Source: Bolinopsis microptera (lineage: Eukaryota > Ctenophora > Tentaculata > Lobata > Bolinopsidae). From it: a stretch of 64,000 nt of DNA. Location of the stretch: NCBI RefSeq assembly GCF_026151205.1, contig NC_087079.1, forward strand, positions 5,103,230 to 5,167,229, read 5' to 3'. Under the pieces are notes generated by a model. It had not been told where the DNA came from and made no database searches. It saw only the letters and a program-made list of their open reading frames with translations. Positions 26,590 to 40,010 of this stretch are shown here, in pieces. Every line of letters begins with the position of its first letter. The stretch's first letter is position 1. Position numbers and translations under genes: made by a program.

Positions 26590-28068
26590 CGCGAGGCAGA
26601 TATAATCCGCTTTTAATAACCACTATCCCCAGAATTATGTAGGTTTACAACCTACCAGGACGCGCGCCGAGTTGGACTCGTCGACGGTCCAAAATATGGA
26701 ACAGATATTTTACGAGTATCACCCGTTAACCAGAATTCAAAAACATTTCAAAATTTTACATGACAGACACGCGCAAATCACGCAGTTAGCTGATAATATT
26801 AATAATTGATATTAACCAGTATTACAGGTTACTCCCCCAGCCCCCAGGTAAATAATAAAGTTTATGTGTTATTCATTTATGTTAAGAGATAAAAGATTGC
26901 TGTTGTAAAATACGCTATTACTCTATTATGCCAAAAAAAGGAGATTATTGTAAAAGGATGCGCTGAAAAAAAGAGAACCACAGCACACAGCATAGCAGCT
27001 GTATTGCACTTAACTGTTATACACGAGATTCTGATCAAATCCAGTTAAATTTCGAGCACGCTACGCGCACGTACGTACATATACGGCGCGCGAATAAAGT
27101 CATCATCGAATATGTATTCGCGCGTGCTCACGGGCTGCGAACTGGACGGGTCACTTGGCTGAGTGAACTATGATCAGATGATTTTGTAAGATATGGTTCT
27201 TATTCTCAGAAAGTTCTGGGTAATTAACTATATGGCTTCGAGCTAGACTCGAACACTCTGTAGCATCTTTCAAAATCATTTTCATAGTCCAATACTCGGC
27301 CGAGTCATTTAAAACATCATGCCAATTTCTTGTTTCCCGTATTAAGTTCTCAAGCGACCGATGGCTAGTATAAAGAAAATTGTTACATTTGTCTGCGTAC
27401 GAAACCAGAATACACATAATTTCAACGCACCGGGTTTTTGGGAACAAGTCATAAGATGGAATTCGAATGTTTAACCTTAATTTCTCTTGTTAACTTAAAC
27501 CTCAGTATCTGGACAATATTATTAAACGATTAGTTTTTCACAGCATTATGTCGACATGGTTGCCGAACAGTCAGGGCAACTATCTTCGAATTTTGTTACA
27601 GTTAACAAATGCCAGATTCACAAGTGTGACAAATTTCGTCTAACCTCAAAGATTTAACAGTTCTTTAGAGGTGCTTTAATCAGAATAAATATACGGTTAT
27701 ATCATTTTCCTAACAAGATATAAATTCTCTCAAAACGCCAAATGTTTGAAATTGTTTGTAATCATGAGATGCTCAAATACAAATGCCAGCACCTCAGTGA
27801 TGATGATAGCTTGACTACAAGAATATTGTTTTCAGCCTTACAACAAGTTTTCTATTCCATTATTACTTTATTAGTACCAAATGTAGCTGTAGATATAATG
27901 TCAAACTAAGATAAAATGCATTATAAGCTCCTATTAATTGCTTACCGGATTGTAGGAATATAGCTTCTCCCGGATTGATTAGATTCTTTGTCTCAATTTC
28001 TTGATTGCCGAAACCTTTAAAGGGGACAGAAAAACCTCCCGCTTAATTCAGACAGACTTCAATGAGAA
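26590..28068. other. Intergenic region
   Basis: Contains a CpG-rich patch with inverted ends (cgcgcgaata and tattcgcgcg, around 27088-27125) and one weak minus-strand frame listed separately. Nothing else recognised. Confidence 0.3.
27151..27417 (-). CDS. Weak candidate: 88-residue hypothetical frame
   Basis: From ATG at 27417 the frame reads MCILVSYADKCNNF and continues with varied, coding-like codons (HRSLENLIRETRNWH, EYWTMKMILKDATE) to a stop at 27151. The frame stays open upstream to about 27500 without an ATG or clear acceptor. No family recognised and no neighbouring exon found. It may be a gene fragment or chance. Confidence 0.2.
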   Translation of the reverse strand: MCILVSYADKCNNFLYTSHRSLENLIRETRNWHDVLNDSAEYWTMKMILKDATECSSLARSHIVNYPELSENKNHILQNHLIIVHSAK

Positions 28069-28566
28069 AATTACATATATAAGACTATCAGCCAGTATCT
28101 TTAATACCCAATATTGGACTAAGCCTCACTCTAAAACTCACTACATATATAAGACTATCAGCCAGTATCTTTAATACCCAATATTGGACTAAGCCTCACT
28201 CTAAAACTCACTACATTATATATAAGACTATCAGCCAGTATCTTTAATACCCAATATTGGACTAAGCCTCACTCTAAAACTCACTACATATATAAGACTA
28301 TCAGCCAGTATCTTTAATACCCAATATTGGACTAAGCCTCACTCTAAAACTCACTACATTATATATAAGACTATCAGCCAGTATCTTTAATACCCAATAT
28401 TGGACTAAGCCTCACTCTAAAACTCACTACATATATAAGACTATCAGCCAGTATCTTTAATACCCAATATTGGACTAAGCCTCACTCTAAAACTCACTAC
28501 ATATATAAGACTATCAGCCAGTATCTTTAATACCCAATATTGGACTAAGCCTCACTCTAAAACTCA
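28069..28566. repeat. 70/73-bp minisatellite, seven copies
   Basis: The word aagactatcagccagtatct recurs at about 28081, 28151, 28224, 28294, 28367, 28437 and 28507. Steps are 70, 73, 70, 73, 70, 70. The longer units carry an extra tat in the catatata segment; otherwise units are almost identical. Confidence 0.95.
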
Positions 28567-28848
28567 TTATTTTTGTGGTCCAGAAAGAAAAATAGTAATT
28601 TTACAAGCGAATGTTGCTGAAGTTGTAGATTTAAAGGAATACAGCTCGTTTCTCCACGAACAATATAAGTGCGACCCTTTTTAAGTATCTATAACTGACC
28701 TTCACTTCTTGTAAAATGTACCTGTTATCATGACATCCAGGTATTCAATATTGCGTGTGTGACACAGAATTAGTGTATAATATCAGACTTGCTATTCCAG
28801 TACTCACTTACAGATCCCTCTAGCGTGAACATCCTAATCTCCACGCTA

Positions 28849-29058
28849 TTAAAACTTTATAACGAAGTGAAAGCAGATTGGCTGAATCTGATCACGTGAT
28901 AAATACACAGGTGTTGTATTGGTGACAAATACCCGGCTTTCAGAAATGTAATGAAAATCCTCATGGGAAGGGGCCTGCTTGAAGGACGGTGTGATTGATT
29001 TAACATCACCTGAGATCAGTAAAGGGTAGAGCCTAACAATATCGTGTAATTCAGCCAT
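28849..29058 (-). CDS. Weak candidate: 69-residue frame or first exon
   Basis: Starts at an ATG in reasonable context (tttagATGG) with MAELHDIVRLYPLLISG. A donor-like ctcag|gtgatg lies within it near 29010, so it could be a short first exon. No family recognised. An E-box flanked by two ATTGG motifs overlaps it (28877-28922). Confidence 0.2.
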   Translation of the reverse strand: MAELHDIVRLYPLLISGDVKSITPSFKQAPSHEDFHYISESRVFVTNTTPVYLSRDQIQPICFHFVIKF

Positions 29059-29269
29059 CTAAATCCCGCCACTATTATCTACACTTTCCAGAAGCTTACA
29101 ATTCTGAAAGATCTCGAAAATATTTTCAGGTCATAACAAGGATTTTACTGACCGCTGTATGATAAACTTGCTCACACAACTAGTATCTAATATATACAAC
29201 TAGTTTCCAGTGTACTGCAGTATATACTCTCACCTATAATTCACCTAATGGTAGGTAATGTATATTTAT

Positions 29270-29442
29270 TTGGTGAAAGTTCCAACTGCCTTATCCTTTC
29301 CCATCTTTCTCCAATCAATACTTCCCCAGCCCACTCCTCCCACTAACTCTTGGACTCCATCCCCTGCCCCTCTCCTTTCCCTACCTCTATTCTCCCTTCT
29401 CCTGCTCCTCTCCTCTCCCCACCTCTATTCCCTGTCCCTCTA
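29270..29442. repeat. Pyrimidine-rich C/T tract
   Basis: Dominated by tcc, ctcc and ccct words (for example ctcctctcctctccccacct) with no coding frame. It ends at a perfect inverted repeat. Confidence 0.6.
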
Positions 29443-29476
29443 TAACAGGGGAGACTATATCTAGTCTCCCCTGTTA
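29443..29476. other. Perfect 14-bp inverted repeat (cruciform/hairpin)
   Basis: taacaggggagact (29443-29456) and its reverse complement (29463-29476) are separated by six bases. Another short inverted pair (ctgtga/tcacag) follows at about 29485-29503. Confidence 0.7.
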
Positions 29477-29601
29477 ATATAAAACTGTGACTATATCACA
29501 GCTTTAACTCGTACATAAATTTAGGAGTGAGATTTACAGATAATACATTCGTAGATCTCTCTCATTTAGACCATATTTGTAGGGACAGGACGGGATGTTT
29601 C

Positions 29602-29602
<1 letters not shown>

Positions 29603-29631
<29 letters not shown>
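29603..29631. repeat. Poly(G) tract, 29 bases
   Basis: Uninterrupted G run in otherwise AT-rich DNA. Two ATTGG/E-box motifs follow within 100 bases (29678 and 29694). Confidence 0.95.
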
Positions 29632-29632
<1 letters not shown>

Positions 29633-30737
29633 GACAAAAAGTCATGTGACGATATCCCGACGATATTCTTAGATGCGATTGGAGGAAAACGATCACGTGC
29701 TACTAATCTGAGACATAGTAGGTAAAACGTCACGTGTATATGGATTTAGAAGCATTCAAAGAGTGACGAGTATCTATGACGAAGTCAAGGGTACAAGTTG
29801 TTTGAAAGCTGTCGCTGGATATATAATAGTTTGGTCTGATAAAGTGATAATGGAAGTTTTCAGAGACAGAATTATTTGAAATGTATTATATTGTATGCAA
29901 TTTCAAATGTATATAATATCTGAGATGCTGCTTACAACTCAACTACATTTGATCAAAGTTCCATGGTCAAACTATCACTCATATATATGAATATATATAT
30001 ATATATATATATAGCCAATTTAGCTACAGTAAATGGAAATATTAATTATTATGTGCATAAATATAATATTTATTAATACGTCCGACATGTTAAGTTTACG
30101 AACCATTATAATATCACAGTATGTCCTACACTTCACATAAAAATAATAATAAATCATCACACCCCCTCCAGTTGTATCAGTATACCATGACCTGTATAAG
30201 AAACTGTTAAATAAAACCTGAACTCTGGAGATCTCTAATGGAATCTTGTAACAATGACCTTTAAAATTTAAATATCACTAAGGACACCCTCTAGAACAGA
30301 ACACATATTTTAAGTCTTTGTGGGAGTGGGACATACTGCTATAAATAAATTAAATATACGTAGTTAAAAGCCTGGACTATAAATAGAGCTTCTATTAATA
30401 GATATGAGAGAGCATGTCTCAATCACATGTAGTCATCCAGAGATCCAGACGCGGGTTACTTCTACCACATTCTAGCTGAATTCCTCACAATCTTTTCAAT
30501 CACTTCGTTCCAGAATATTATTCCTAATAGCTTGTTCAATTCACAGAGATTTTAGTAATGCACTTTATTCTGTCACTTCATCAGAGCATCAGCACTTCAT
30601 CCCTCCTGGAATTAAGTGAAAGTACCGATGTTGTCTAAAAAAAGTAGAATCACACGAAACTACGTTAAATAGGGCTCTCCAAGTCTCCGTATTACATCAA
30701 CCAGAAACACATAATTCACTATGTCTCCACTACAAGA
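29632..30737. other. Intergenic region
   Basis: Holds E-box motifs at 29643, 29694 and 29731 and an (AT)n microsatellite at about 29990-30013. No gene seen. Confidence 0.4.
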
Positions 30738-30966
30738 GGTACTCTAGTCTCTACTCTAGTCTATACTCTAGTCTCAACTCTAGTCTCTACTCTAGTCTCT
30801 ACTCTAGTCTCTACTCTAGTCTCAACTCTAGTCTCTACTCTAGTCTCTACTCTAGTCTCAACTCTAGTCTCTACTCTAGTCTCTACTCTAGTCTCTACTC
30901 TAGTCTCAACTCTAGTCTCTACTCTAGTCTCTACTCAAGTCTCTACTCTAGTCTCTACTCTAGTCC
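30738..30966. repeat. 12-bp minisatellite (tctctactctag)n
   Basis: About 19 copies with ctctact/ctcaact variation. Every unit contains CTAG. Confidence 0.95.
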
Positions 30967-31566
30967 TTACTAGGGGTACTCTAGGTCTCCACTACAAGCA
31001 CAGATACACTGAGCTATGCGAGGAATGTTTCCATTTAACAACACTTCTAGACACCGCACCACAATTAGTCGTCTCAGTGCTGGGTGGTATGACAAGTTTA
31101 TTGATAATGCTACTATTGTACCCCTCCTTAATTTATTCCAGGGTTAATATAAGGGGTCGTTAGTAGGGTATCTTAGAGAGTGTAAGATACAGTCCCTCCT
31201 CCTCCTCTCTCTTGGAGGAGACAAGATGTGTGTACCTTTATTGTTGGGCGGATAGTGATGCATATAAAACTATTAAACCTTATATTACTAAGGTACTGTA
31301 AAAGCTCCTCCTCTGTGGGCTCTTGGAGAAGGAGAAGCCTAATCTTACATACTTTTCAGTTAAGAAACGAGCTCAGCAATCAAAGTAAGATTGTATGGTG
31401 CTGGTTTGTATTCGTTCACACGCAATCACACTTGATCACGCTACTAATAATAATATGCATAATACTACTACTATAATACATATAACTAATTATATACTAC
31501 AAAGAGTGAAGAGTCTGATAAGGCAAATAGACACGACTCCAACAAGTTGCACAGTTGTGAGAGTAT
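30967..31566. other. Intergenic region
   Basis: No gene, RNA or array recognised; short open frames only. Confidence 0.35.
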
Positions 31567-31798
31567 GTACCGCACATACCAGTATGTACCGCACATACCA
31601 GTATGTACCACACATACCAGTATGTACCACACATACCAGTATGTACCACACATACCAGTATGTACCACACATACCAGTATGCACCACACATACCAGTATG
31701 TACCACACATACCAGTGTGTACCACACATACCAGTATGTACCACACATACCAGTATGTACCACACATACCAGTATGTACCACACATACCAGTATGTAC
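31567..31798. repeat. 19-bp minisatellite (cagtatgtaccacacatac)n
   Basis: About 12 copies with exact 19-base period. As the period is not a multiple of three, the same unit opens all three frames on both strands, giving several overlapping frames of up to 172 codons. None is regarded as a gene. Confidence 0.95.
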
Positions 31799-32213
31799 AC
31801 TTGACGTGAACAGACTTTATATTCCCAGATTTAAAAAGGATTTAACTTTCTCCTTGTCATGCGAGTATCAATGTAAATATTCTAATGTTACGGGTGGACA
31901 GGATGGTATTTAATAAATCTCAGAAAATTGTAGCAACTTTGCCAATACTTAAACTTTAAGTTAAAGGTTCGTTCCCCAAAATATGTTGGACTATGAGGGG
32001 CCGGAGATGTTACTTTGAGTGGCAATTTGTTACGGTATTCATCTTTTGACAAATGAGGTCATTATAAATATCAGAATTATAAGATCGCTCTTAGATCATC
32101 ATCACATTTTTATTATTATAATATAGTATGATACACAGAACTGAAATCAGATTTCAACCTGGTAGAAACCGCTACTATTACAATTCGTATAGCTCAATGT
32201 GTTTATAAGATGA

Positions 32214-32630
32214 ACAGAATACCCTAGGGGTTAACAGTGATCTATACTCTAGGACAATATAATATACGGTTACTAGGGAGTTACTAGGGACTAGAAAGTT
32301 ACTAGGGAGTTACAAGAGTTACTAGAGAGAGTTACTAGAGTTACTAGGGAGTTACTAGTAGGGAATAACAATGGAGTTAAAAAGCATTTGATAGAGAGTT
32401 ACTAGAGCGTTACCACTTACCAAGGAATTATTATAAAGTTAATATGGAATTACTAGAGAGTTACTAGGGAGTTACTCTAGAGCGAACTACTAGAGAACTG
32501 TTAGATTAACTAATATCTATGGAGATATGTATGTAATATTATGTATAATATACGCTACCTAAATGTGTGGACGTGATGAGCAGGGCATTGAATACCCTAG
32601 GGATTAACCTGCAGTCTACATTCTAAGACT
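32214..32630. repeat. Degenerate gttactaggga tandem region with a flanking duplicate
   Basis: Between 32270 and 32480 gttactag words recur every 10 to 20 bases. The flanks 32214-32255 and 32589-32630 share gaataccctaggg, gttaac or attaac, and a following ctaca/ttcta block, so they look like a diverged direct duplication around the array. Confidence 0.6.
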
Positions 32631-32725
32631 GGTTGTGTTGACTGTGCAGGTGTATTAAGTTCGCTTGTTTCTAGATTTCATTATCGCACTAAATAACAAA
32701 ATATGGGCGTTATATTATAAGTAAA

Positions 32726-32872
32726 TTACAAGTATTTGGAGTTATCTTTTTCACTTTTAGTAGGGGCTCCTGTAGACCTGGGTCCATTGTCCGAGGCAAG
32801 ATCCAAGACGGAGCCGATGATTCTATTCATAAAGAAAATGTTAAAACTCGGACGCCGAGATGAATGATCCAG
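32726..32872 (-). CDS. Candidate terminal exon, unknown protein
   Basis: Minus-strand frame opens after an acceptor-like ctatatttag (ending at 32873) and reads LDHSSRRPSFNIFFMNRIIG, then SVLDLASDNGPRSTGAP, ending KYL at a stop (32726). GC content and codon variety exceed those of the surroundings. No upstream partner exon found and no family recognised. Confidence 0.25.
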   Translation of the reverse strand: MDHSSRRPSFNIFFMNRIIGSVLDLASDNGPRSTGAPTKSEKDNSKYL

Positions 32873-33122
32873 CTAAATATAGCTATATAGAGCAAGAAAT
32901 TTCTAACTAAAATAGTCATTTATATGTTTATATATAGATCTTGAACCGGAAGTTACCTTTTTTCACTTTAAAAACTCAACTCTGAACTGAACCTTAACGA
33001 TTACTTACTTCTCACATGGGACCAACTTGCATTACAGTTCCGTAAGTATAATAGCTAGTAAGCTGCAAAGAGTAACTTCTGAGTTAGCCCTAGATCAAAT
33101 ACGTTTTCAACAAAATCTTTGG

Positions 33123-33583
33123 TCTAGCTCTACCGATTGTGTCGGCTAGAGTTCTAGCTCTACCGATTGTGTCGGCTAGAGTTCTAGCTCTACCGATTGT
33201 GTCGGCTAGAGTTCTAGCTCTACCGATTGTGTCGGCTAGAGTTCTAGCTCTACCGATTGTGTCGGCTAGAGTTCTAACTGTACCGATTGTGTTGGCTAGA
33301 GTTCTAGCTCTACCGATTGTGTCGGCTAGAGTTCTAGCTCTACCGATTAAATTGTGTCGGCTAGAGTTCTAGCTCTAACGATTGTGTCGGCTAGAGTTCT
33401 AGCTCTACCGATTGTGTCGGCTAGAGTTCTAGCTCTACCGATTGTGTCGGCTAGAGTTCTAGCTCTACCGATTGTGTCGGCTAGAGTTCTAGCTCTATCG
33501 ATTGTGTCGGCTAGAGTTCTAGCTCTACCGATTGTGTCGGCTAGAGTTCTAGCTCTATCGATTGTGTCGGCTAGAGTTCTAAC
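33123..33583. repeat. 30-bp minisatellite, about 15 copies
   Basis: Unit gttctagctctaccgattgt plus gtcggctaga (30 bases), with occasional single-base changes and one 5-base insertion near 33348 that splits the open frame. It contains CTAG twice per unit and a self-complementary agttctagct region. Both strands are open because 30 is divisible by three. Confidence 0.95.
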
Positions 33584-35743
33584 TCCAATTACACAATATC
33601 CCAGGTATTTATGAGAGCCGGGTAACAACCGTTACAAACCTTCATGTTATGAGGCCATACCAATGGTGAATCCTAGTGAATCCTGATTCATGTCTAGATT
33701 GAGAAGTTTCCATTTGTTTTACACTATGTTTGACTATAACACTAGATATTCTATTATTCCAATAACATAATATCATCATAGTCTCGAGTAACGAGACTTG
33801 GGTAATATGGGGAGAGAAGTTTCCATCTCACTCTCTCCTCTCTAACCAGACAACTAAGCTTTACTCCCTCTTCAACAGACCTTGATACACTAATATATTC
33901 TTGATTTTGTAACTGAGGATGAGCGAGCAGAACAATGGAATGATGGAATGATGAGTATTCAACTCATTAACTAAATTCTTTTCTAAATCGTGAAGAGAAC
34001 TACAAACCAGACAAGAATCACTAGAAAGTTGAACCTGTACCAAAGCCCTGTTTTTTACTGCTTAGTTCAAAAACTCAGGTCCATCAATAAACTGTACTCG
34101 TTACTAAGGAGTTACCTTGACAACTGTCGCGTGATAGAACATACTTTGTAATTGAAAGGTAGTTGAAAAATGCGAGCTATGTAACGACGTATTGACGAAA
34201 GAGGTGTCAGGATGAAAAAAGCCTGAAATCACTACTTTGATGTTGCTTTCATTGTTATTGTAACTGGTTGAAGTGAGCGGATAATATATAAGCCAATAAC
34301 GTTTTCTGGTCCATTGTTAATGCTCCTTCCATGATGTAAATGTTGTGAATGAATCAAGACATATTGTGTTTACTCATTATAAAGGGGTAAGTCATACGAA
34401 GTAAAATAAAAGTAAAAATGTATCTTAATCTGCGTAGTATAGATTATAGAATCGTCCAAACAATAACACGATTAACAAAATAGAACCAGTGTTATGATCA
34501 TTAGCAGCTGATCGTGTGATTAGAACATGGTCTTATCTGAAGAGGATATTAAATGGTTCTATAATCTATAAAGAACTAACATTCCATACATCTCTCCGGA
34601 CATATTGAATACAGAGCTACTATCCCTCTGTAAAACTACGTCATAGTTCTGATAGCTTTCTACAGAACAAGATAATGTATCTTGATTGTCCAGAACTGAG
34701 ACAATTTGTAACTTCTTTGTAAATAAATAAAATTTTTTATCGAGGCATGTATCATGATCAAATGCAGATTTAATACTCTGTAGATTTAAAACTTTGTAGA
34801 TTTAATACTCTGGAAGTCCTCTATGCCATCTCTTGTGGCCATTTATATTTGCTAAGTATTATACAGCATTATAAATTTAAAGTGCTCTTAATTCATTATA
34901 TTTTGAAGGTGATGGAAGATAGCACGGCTTTTAAATTATTAACATAAATAAGTTAAAAGTGAACTAATTATGTAAATAGCCAATAAATTTGAATATATAT
35001 AACGAGTTAGTGAATTATAAGGACAGTAATTTGACTATTGACTGCCAACCCGCCAAAACGAACATAACCTCGCTCCCCAGAGAAGAGTTAAACTTTAAAG
35101 TAGAGGTGCTAGCACGTGACTAGCACGTGACTTTTAAGAGTAACTTTATTGGTCAGAACCTGAGTTTTATCTCTATCTCTTCAGGCTCTTTAGCTGGGGT
35201 GTACAATGGTCAATGAACATTGAACCTGGCTAATTGATCTAATATGATATATAATGAGGATGTCTTATTATATCAATTTGTTGGCCAATAAGGAGGTTGC
35301 ACTTTGTTGAAATATAGTGGTTCGGCACCGGCAAGGTTAAGGGGTTACACACAAAAAACAATATTTCATTATCATATTACAGTTCACATAATAGTATCAT
35401 CACCTTCATAGTAATATTATAAAGTTCACATAATTATATATGTAATAAAACAATATCACATTCCTTTTATAGTAGCTAGACAACAAGTTTCTCAGAAAGA
35501 TTAGGAGGAGAAAGAGGAGGAGTTACCACTTAACTAACATTCTCGTAGTCTTGTAGTAGCTATGAAGCCTGCAGCCATGAAGCTACTGAGACAGAAGTGG
35601 TGCAAACCCGGAGGGTTGGTAACCTGGGAATGGTTACTAACTACTAACTACTAACTGGTTGGTAACCTAACGACACTATCGTAACATGGCCCGTGGGGCT
35701 ACTCAAGTTGCGGGGTTGTTTACTTACACTACATTTGAGGGGT
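33584..35743. other. Intergenic region
   Basis: AT-rich, with no coding frame I can support. Two CACGTGAC E-boxes at 35113 and 35124 are followed by ATTGG at 35148. Confidence 0.35.
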
Positions 35744-36211
35744 TTAGAGGGGATAGAGGGAGAAAGAGAGAGAGAGTTAGAGAGGGAGTTAAAGGGTGGT
35801 TAGAGGAGTTAGAGAGGGAGTTAAAGGGGGGTTAGAGGGAGAAAGATAGGGGGTTGGAGGGAGAAAGAGGGGGTTAGAGAGGGAGTTAAAGCCTTTAACT
35901 TAAAGGGGGTTAGAGGGAGAAAGAGAGGGGGTTAGAGGGAGAAAGAGAGGGAGTTAGAGAGGGAGTTAAAGGGGGTTGGAGGGAGAAAAAGAGGGGGTTA
36001 GAGAGGGAGTTAAAAGGGGGTTAGAGGGAGAAAGAGAGGGAGTTAGAGAGGGAGTTAAAGGGGGTTGGAGGGAGAAAAGGAGGGGGTTAGAGAGGGAGTT
36101 AAAAGGGGGTTAGAGGGAGAAAGAGAGGGAGTTAGAGAGGGAGTTAAAGGGGGTTGGAGGGAGAAAGAGAGGGAGTTAAAGGGGGGTTAGAGAGGGGGTT
36201 AGAGAGCGATG
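35744..36211. repeat. Polypurine-rich tract of gagagggagttaaaggggg units
   Basis: About 470 bases in which one strand is almost only A and G, interrupted by TT. Subunits ggttagagggagaaagagag and gagttaaaggggg recur irregularly. Such tracts can form triplex (H-DNA) or G-rich structures. Confidence 0.85.
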
Positions 36212-37443
36212 TTTAGAAACATCGCACCTCAAATTTGGTGAATCCACACACTACTACACACTGCATATTTTGTTTCTTAATTATATAACATGTAAGTTGG
36301 AGGTCCTGAACTTCTGCATGTATAATGACTAATACACAATCTTGAGAATTTAATAACGTTCTGGAACTTATTTTGATGGTTCTTTAGAAGCAGTGTAGTC
36401 TGATGCACGGATATATAAAATGAGAAGGCAAACAGCGCATCTTATATTCATTTCCTCAGACATGTATTGTCGACTCAACGGTAATTTTGAAGCTTCAGTT
36501 TTTAGTAAGAACTGAGAGGTACGTCATGACCTGTTTGTTTCATTTCAACTTCCGATTCCTTACAGAGTTACAGCTTTACAGTGCAGACAGACTAAACTCG
36601 GGGGTATCGCAGTAGAACATATCGCATTTCAAATATGATGAGGAGTAGTGTCTGCAGTTAGCTACATTATACTTTATCTACAGTAAACTACATCAATTCT
36701 GTAGTAGCTATACCATATCATACCAATACTGTTAGTCTTGTCACTGATGATATAATCATGGTTTTGCATGATTGAAACATTTGTTTGACTCAACCGGTCG
36801 TTTCTATTTGTATCTAGCTTTCGGTTTGCCGATCGAGCACTGTCAGCAGACGACAGTATCACAGTTTACCAGGGTCACGTACAAGAAACTCACATTTGCA
36901 TCTAGATTCCAGCACCATATCTACACAGTGGCTCCCCTGCATTTAATATAGCTTTGTAACGTGTAAAAACCAGATAAACTCCGACTCTTTTACACGACCT
37001 TAGCAGTACCCAGGACTGTCAAGTAGACATGTTTATTCAACAGGGGGAGGCGATTACGGGGGTGAGTTACAAAAGAATATGTTAACCAGTACTAAGGAGG
37101 AGAAAAGAGGAGAGAGAAAAGTGACACGTGCCGTTTAAACATCTCAATTAAAGAGACATTTTGAGAGAGAGAGAGAGAGGTAGGGGGCGAGTGTTGAAAG
37201 TTGTAAAATATATAATACATTATACCCCCTTCAAGATCACACAGTTCTTTATAATATACACAGCTACAGCTCCTCAGTACTTATCTCGGAGATTGGCAGC
37301 GAGAGGTCAGAGGTGTATTATCATAAAGTATTATAAAGTATGATGTCATATATAATAATACGGTCATAATATTTAACGATATTATAGTTGTATAATATTT
37401 GTGAAGGCGCCTAATTGACATCTATCTTAGACAGTATTGTAAT
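36212..37443. other. Intergenic region
   Basis: Nothing recognised beyond a short GA microsatellite near 37163-37180. Confidence 0.35.
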
Positions 37444-38112
37444 CACTCCGAGTGCTAATAGCACTTGTAACAGAATCTTGACTCAAAACGAGACCCCCTA
37501 ACTCCGAGTGCTAATAGCGCTTGTAACAGAATCTTGACTCAAAACGAGACCCCCTAACTCCGAGTGCTAATAGCACTTGTAACAGAATCTTGACTCAAAA
37601 CGAGACCCCCTAACTCCGAGTGCTAATAGCGCTTGTAACAGAATCTTGACTCAAAACGAGACCCCCTAACTCTGAGTGCTAATAGCGCTTGTAACAGAAT
37701 CTTGACTCAAAACGAGACCCCCTAACTCCGAGTGCTAATAGCGCTTGTAACACAATCTTGACTCAAAACGAGACCCCCTAACTCCGAGTGCTAATAGCGC
37801 TTGTAACAGAATCTTGACTCAAAACGAGACCCCCTAACTCTGAGTGCTAATAGCGCTTGTAACAGAATCTTGACTCAAAACGAGACCCCCTAACTCCGAG
37901 TGCTAATAGCGCTTGTAACAGAATCTTGACTCAAAACGAGACCCCCTAACTCTGTGTGCTAATAGCGCTTGTAACAGAATCTTGACTCAAAACGAGACCC
38001 CCTAACTCCGAGTGCTAATAGCGCTTGTAACACAATCTTGACTCAAAACGAGACCCCCAACTCCGAGTGCTAATAGCGCTTGTAACACAATCTTGACTCA
38101 AAACGAGACCCG
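37444..38112. repeat. 56-bp minisatellite, twelve copies, each with an AP-1-type site
   Basis: The word ctccgagtgctaatagc recurs every 56 bases. Each unit carries cttgactcaaaa, which contains TGACTCA, the AP-1 consensus. Some units have the perfect inverted repeat agtgctaatagcact. Units are 96% or more identical by eye. Confidence 0.95.
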
Positions 38113-38645
38113 TGACCTCTAACTTGAAATCCTATCCATTGTAATATGATTTATTTTCAGAGCTAATAATATGTTTTTTGGAGTGTTGGTTGTTCGTAGA
38201 GCTCAACTTAGATTCTCCAAATTTACCAACAGCTATTATATCAGAATATGGTAAAAACTTCCATTTACACTGTCTATAAGTGTCCCCCACCAAAAAGTCT
38301 CACTAGGAAAGAAACCTTTTCCCAGATCTAAAACAAGTCTGACTACACTAAAAACATCATGATGATCTAACCCTCCCGAACCTGAACTTCACAAGTATCT
38401 CCCCCTACCAAAACACCAAATCAGGTCTTCTTCTTCAAGCCTTCTAACTTTAGCACCTCGCTCACTCAAACCCCGTGCGAGCCGAGAGAGCACATGAGTT
38501 TACTAATCCTACATTCCCTGGGGAGTAGAGGTAATTACAACGTTAATTCCAGTAGTAGATAATTAACTGTTATACTGTAAACACAGCTGCTGTTTGGTGT
38601 GGTGTCACGGGGTTACGTTACAATAACAGGGAGGGGGAGGGGGCC
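38113..38645. other. Intergenic region
   Basis: No gene or repeat recognised. Confidence 0.35.
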
Positions 38646-38671
38646 GGGGGGGGGGGGGGGGGGGGGGGGGG
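38646..38671. repeat. Poly(G) tract, 26 bases
   Basis: Uninterrupted G run preceded by a short G-rich segment (gggagggggagggggcc). Confidence 0.95.
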
Positions 38672-38745
38672 TTTATTGTATGAAAACTGTAGATATTATT
38701 GACTCAAACTCAAATTTAAAAAAACTGGTGTTTGTAATACATTAC

Positions 38746-39035
38746 GTCATGACATCTAAATTACCATTGTGCTGCAAGTATTGAACTATATTCCTGTTTC
38801 GGTATTTAAAGCAGTTCTACAGCAGCTGAATATGATTGGAGGTTGAAAACGTGACGTTATTCTTAGCCTGCTATTGGAGGTTGAAAACGTGATCTAATTC
38901 TAAGCCTGCTATTGGAGATTCAGACACTTAAATTATACTGTTCTATAAATTATCAACCTCGGCCTCAGTAGGTTGATAACGAAAATATTGTCATGACATC
39001 TAAATTACCATTGTGCTGCAAGTATTGAACTATAA
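38746..39035. repeat. 47-bp direct repeat around a short tandem duplication
   Basis: Bases 38746-38792 and about 38989-39035 share tcatgacatctaaattacca and the following cattgtgctgcaagtattga. Between them a 45-base unit (ttggaggttgaaaacgtga) is present in two and a half copies. Confidence 0.8.
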
Positions 39036-39277
39036 GTACACCGCCCCATTCAACCTTTATCATACCAGTAATTAATTGTTAGATAATAGCATAATTATGT
39101 TTCGTTTTAACAATTTAACTTGTTTGATAGCTTTAAACCTCCCGACAAGTAGGCCTTGTAAGACACATTACTCACTTCGTTAGGTTATTACATGTGTGTG
39201 ATGTGTAAAGAAAGGTTTTGTTGTATCATTTATAACAAGATGACAGAATGTGAGACAGTGAGGGAAATAGAGAGGGA

Positions 39278-40010
<733 letters not shown>

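Noticed and set aside
31395-31913. Several overlapping frames in all phases (up to 172 codons)
   Set aside because: A 19-bp unit without stops opens every frame; the peptide content is the same repeat read in shifted phases.
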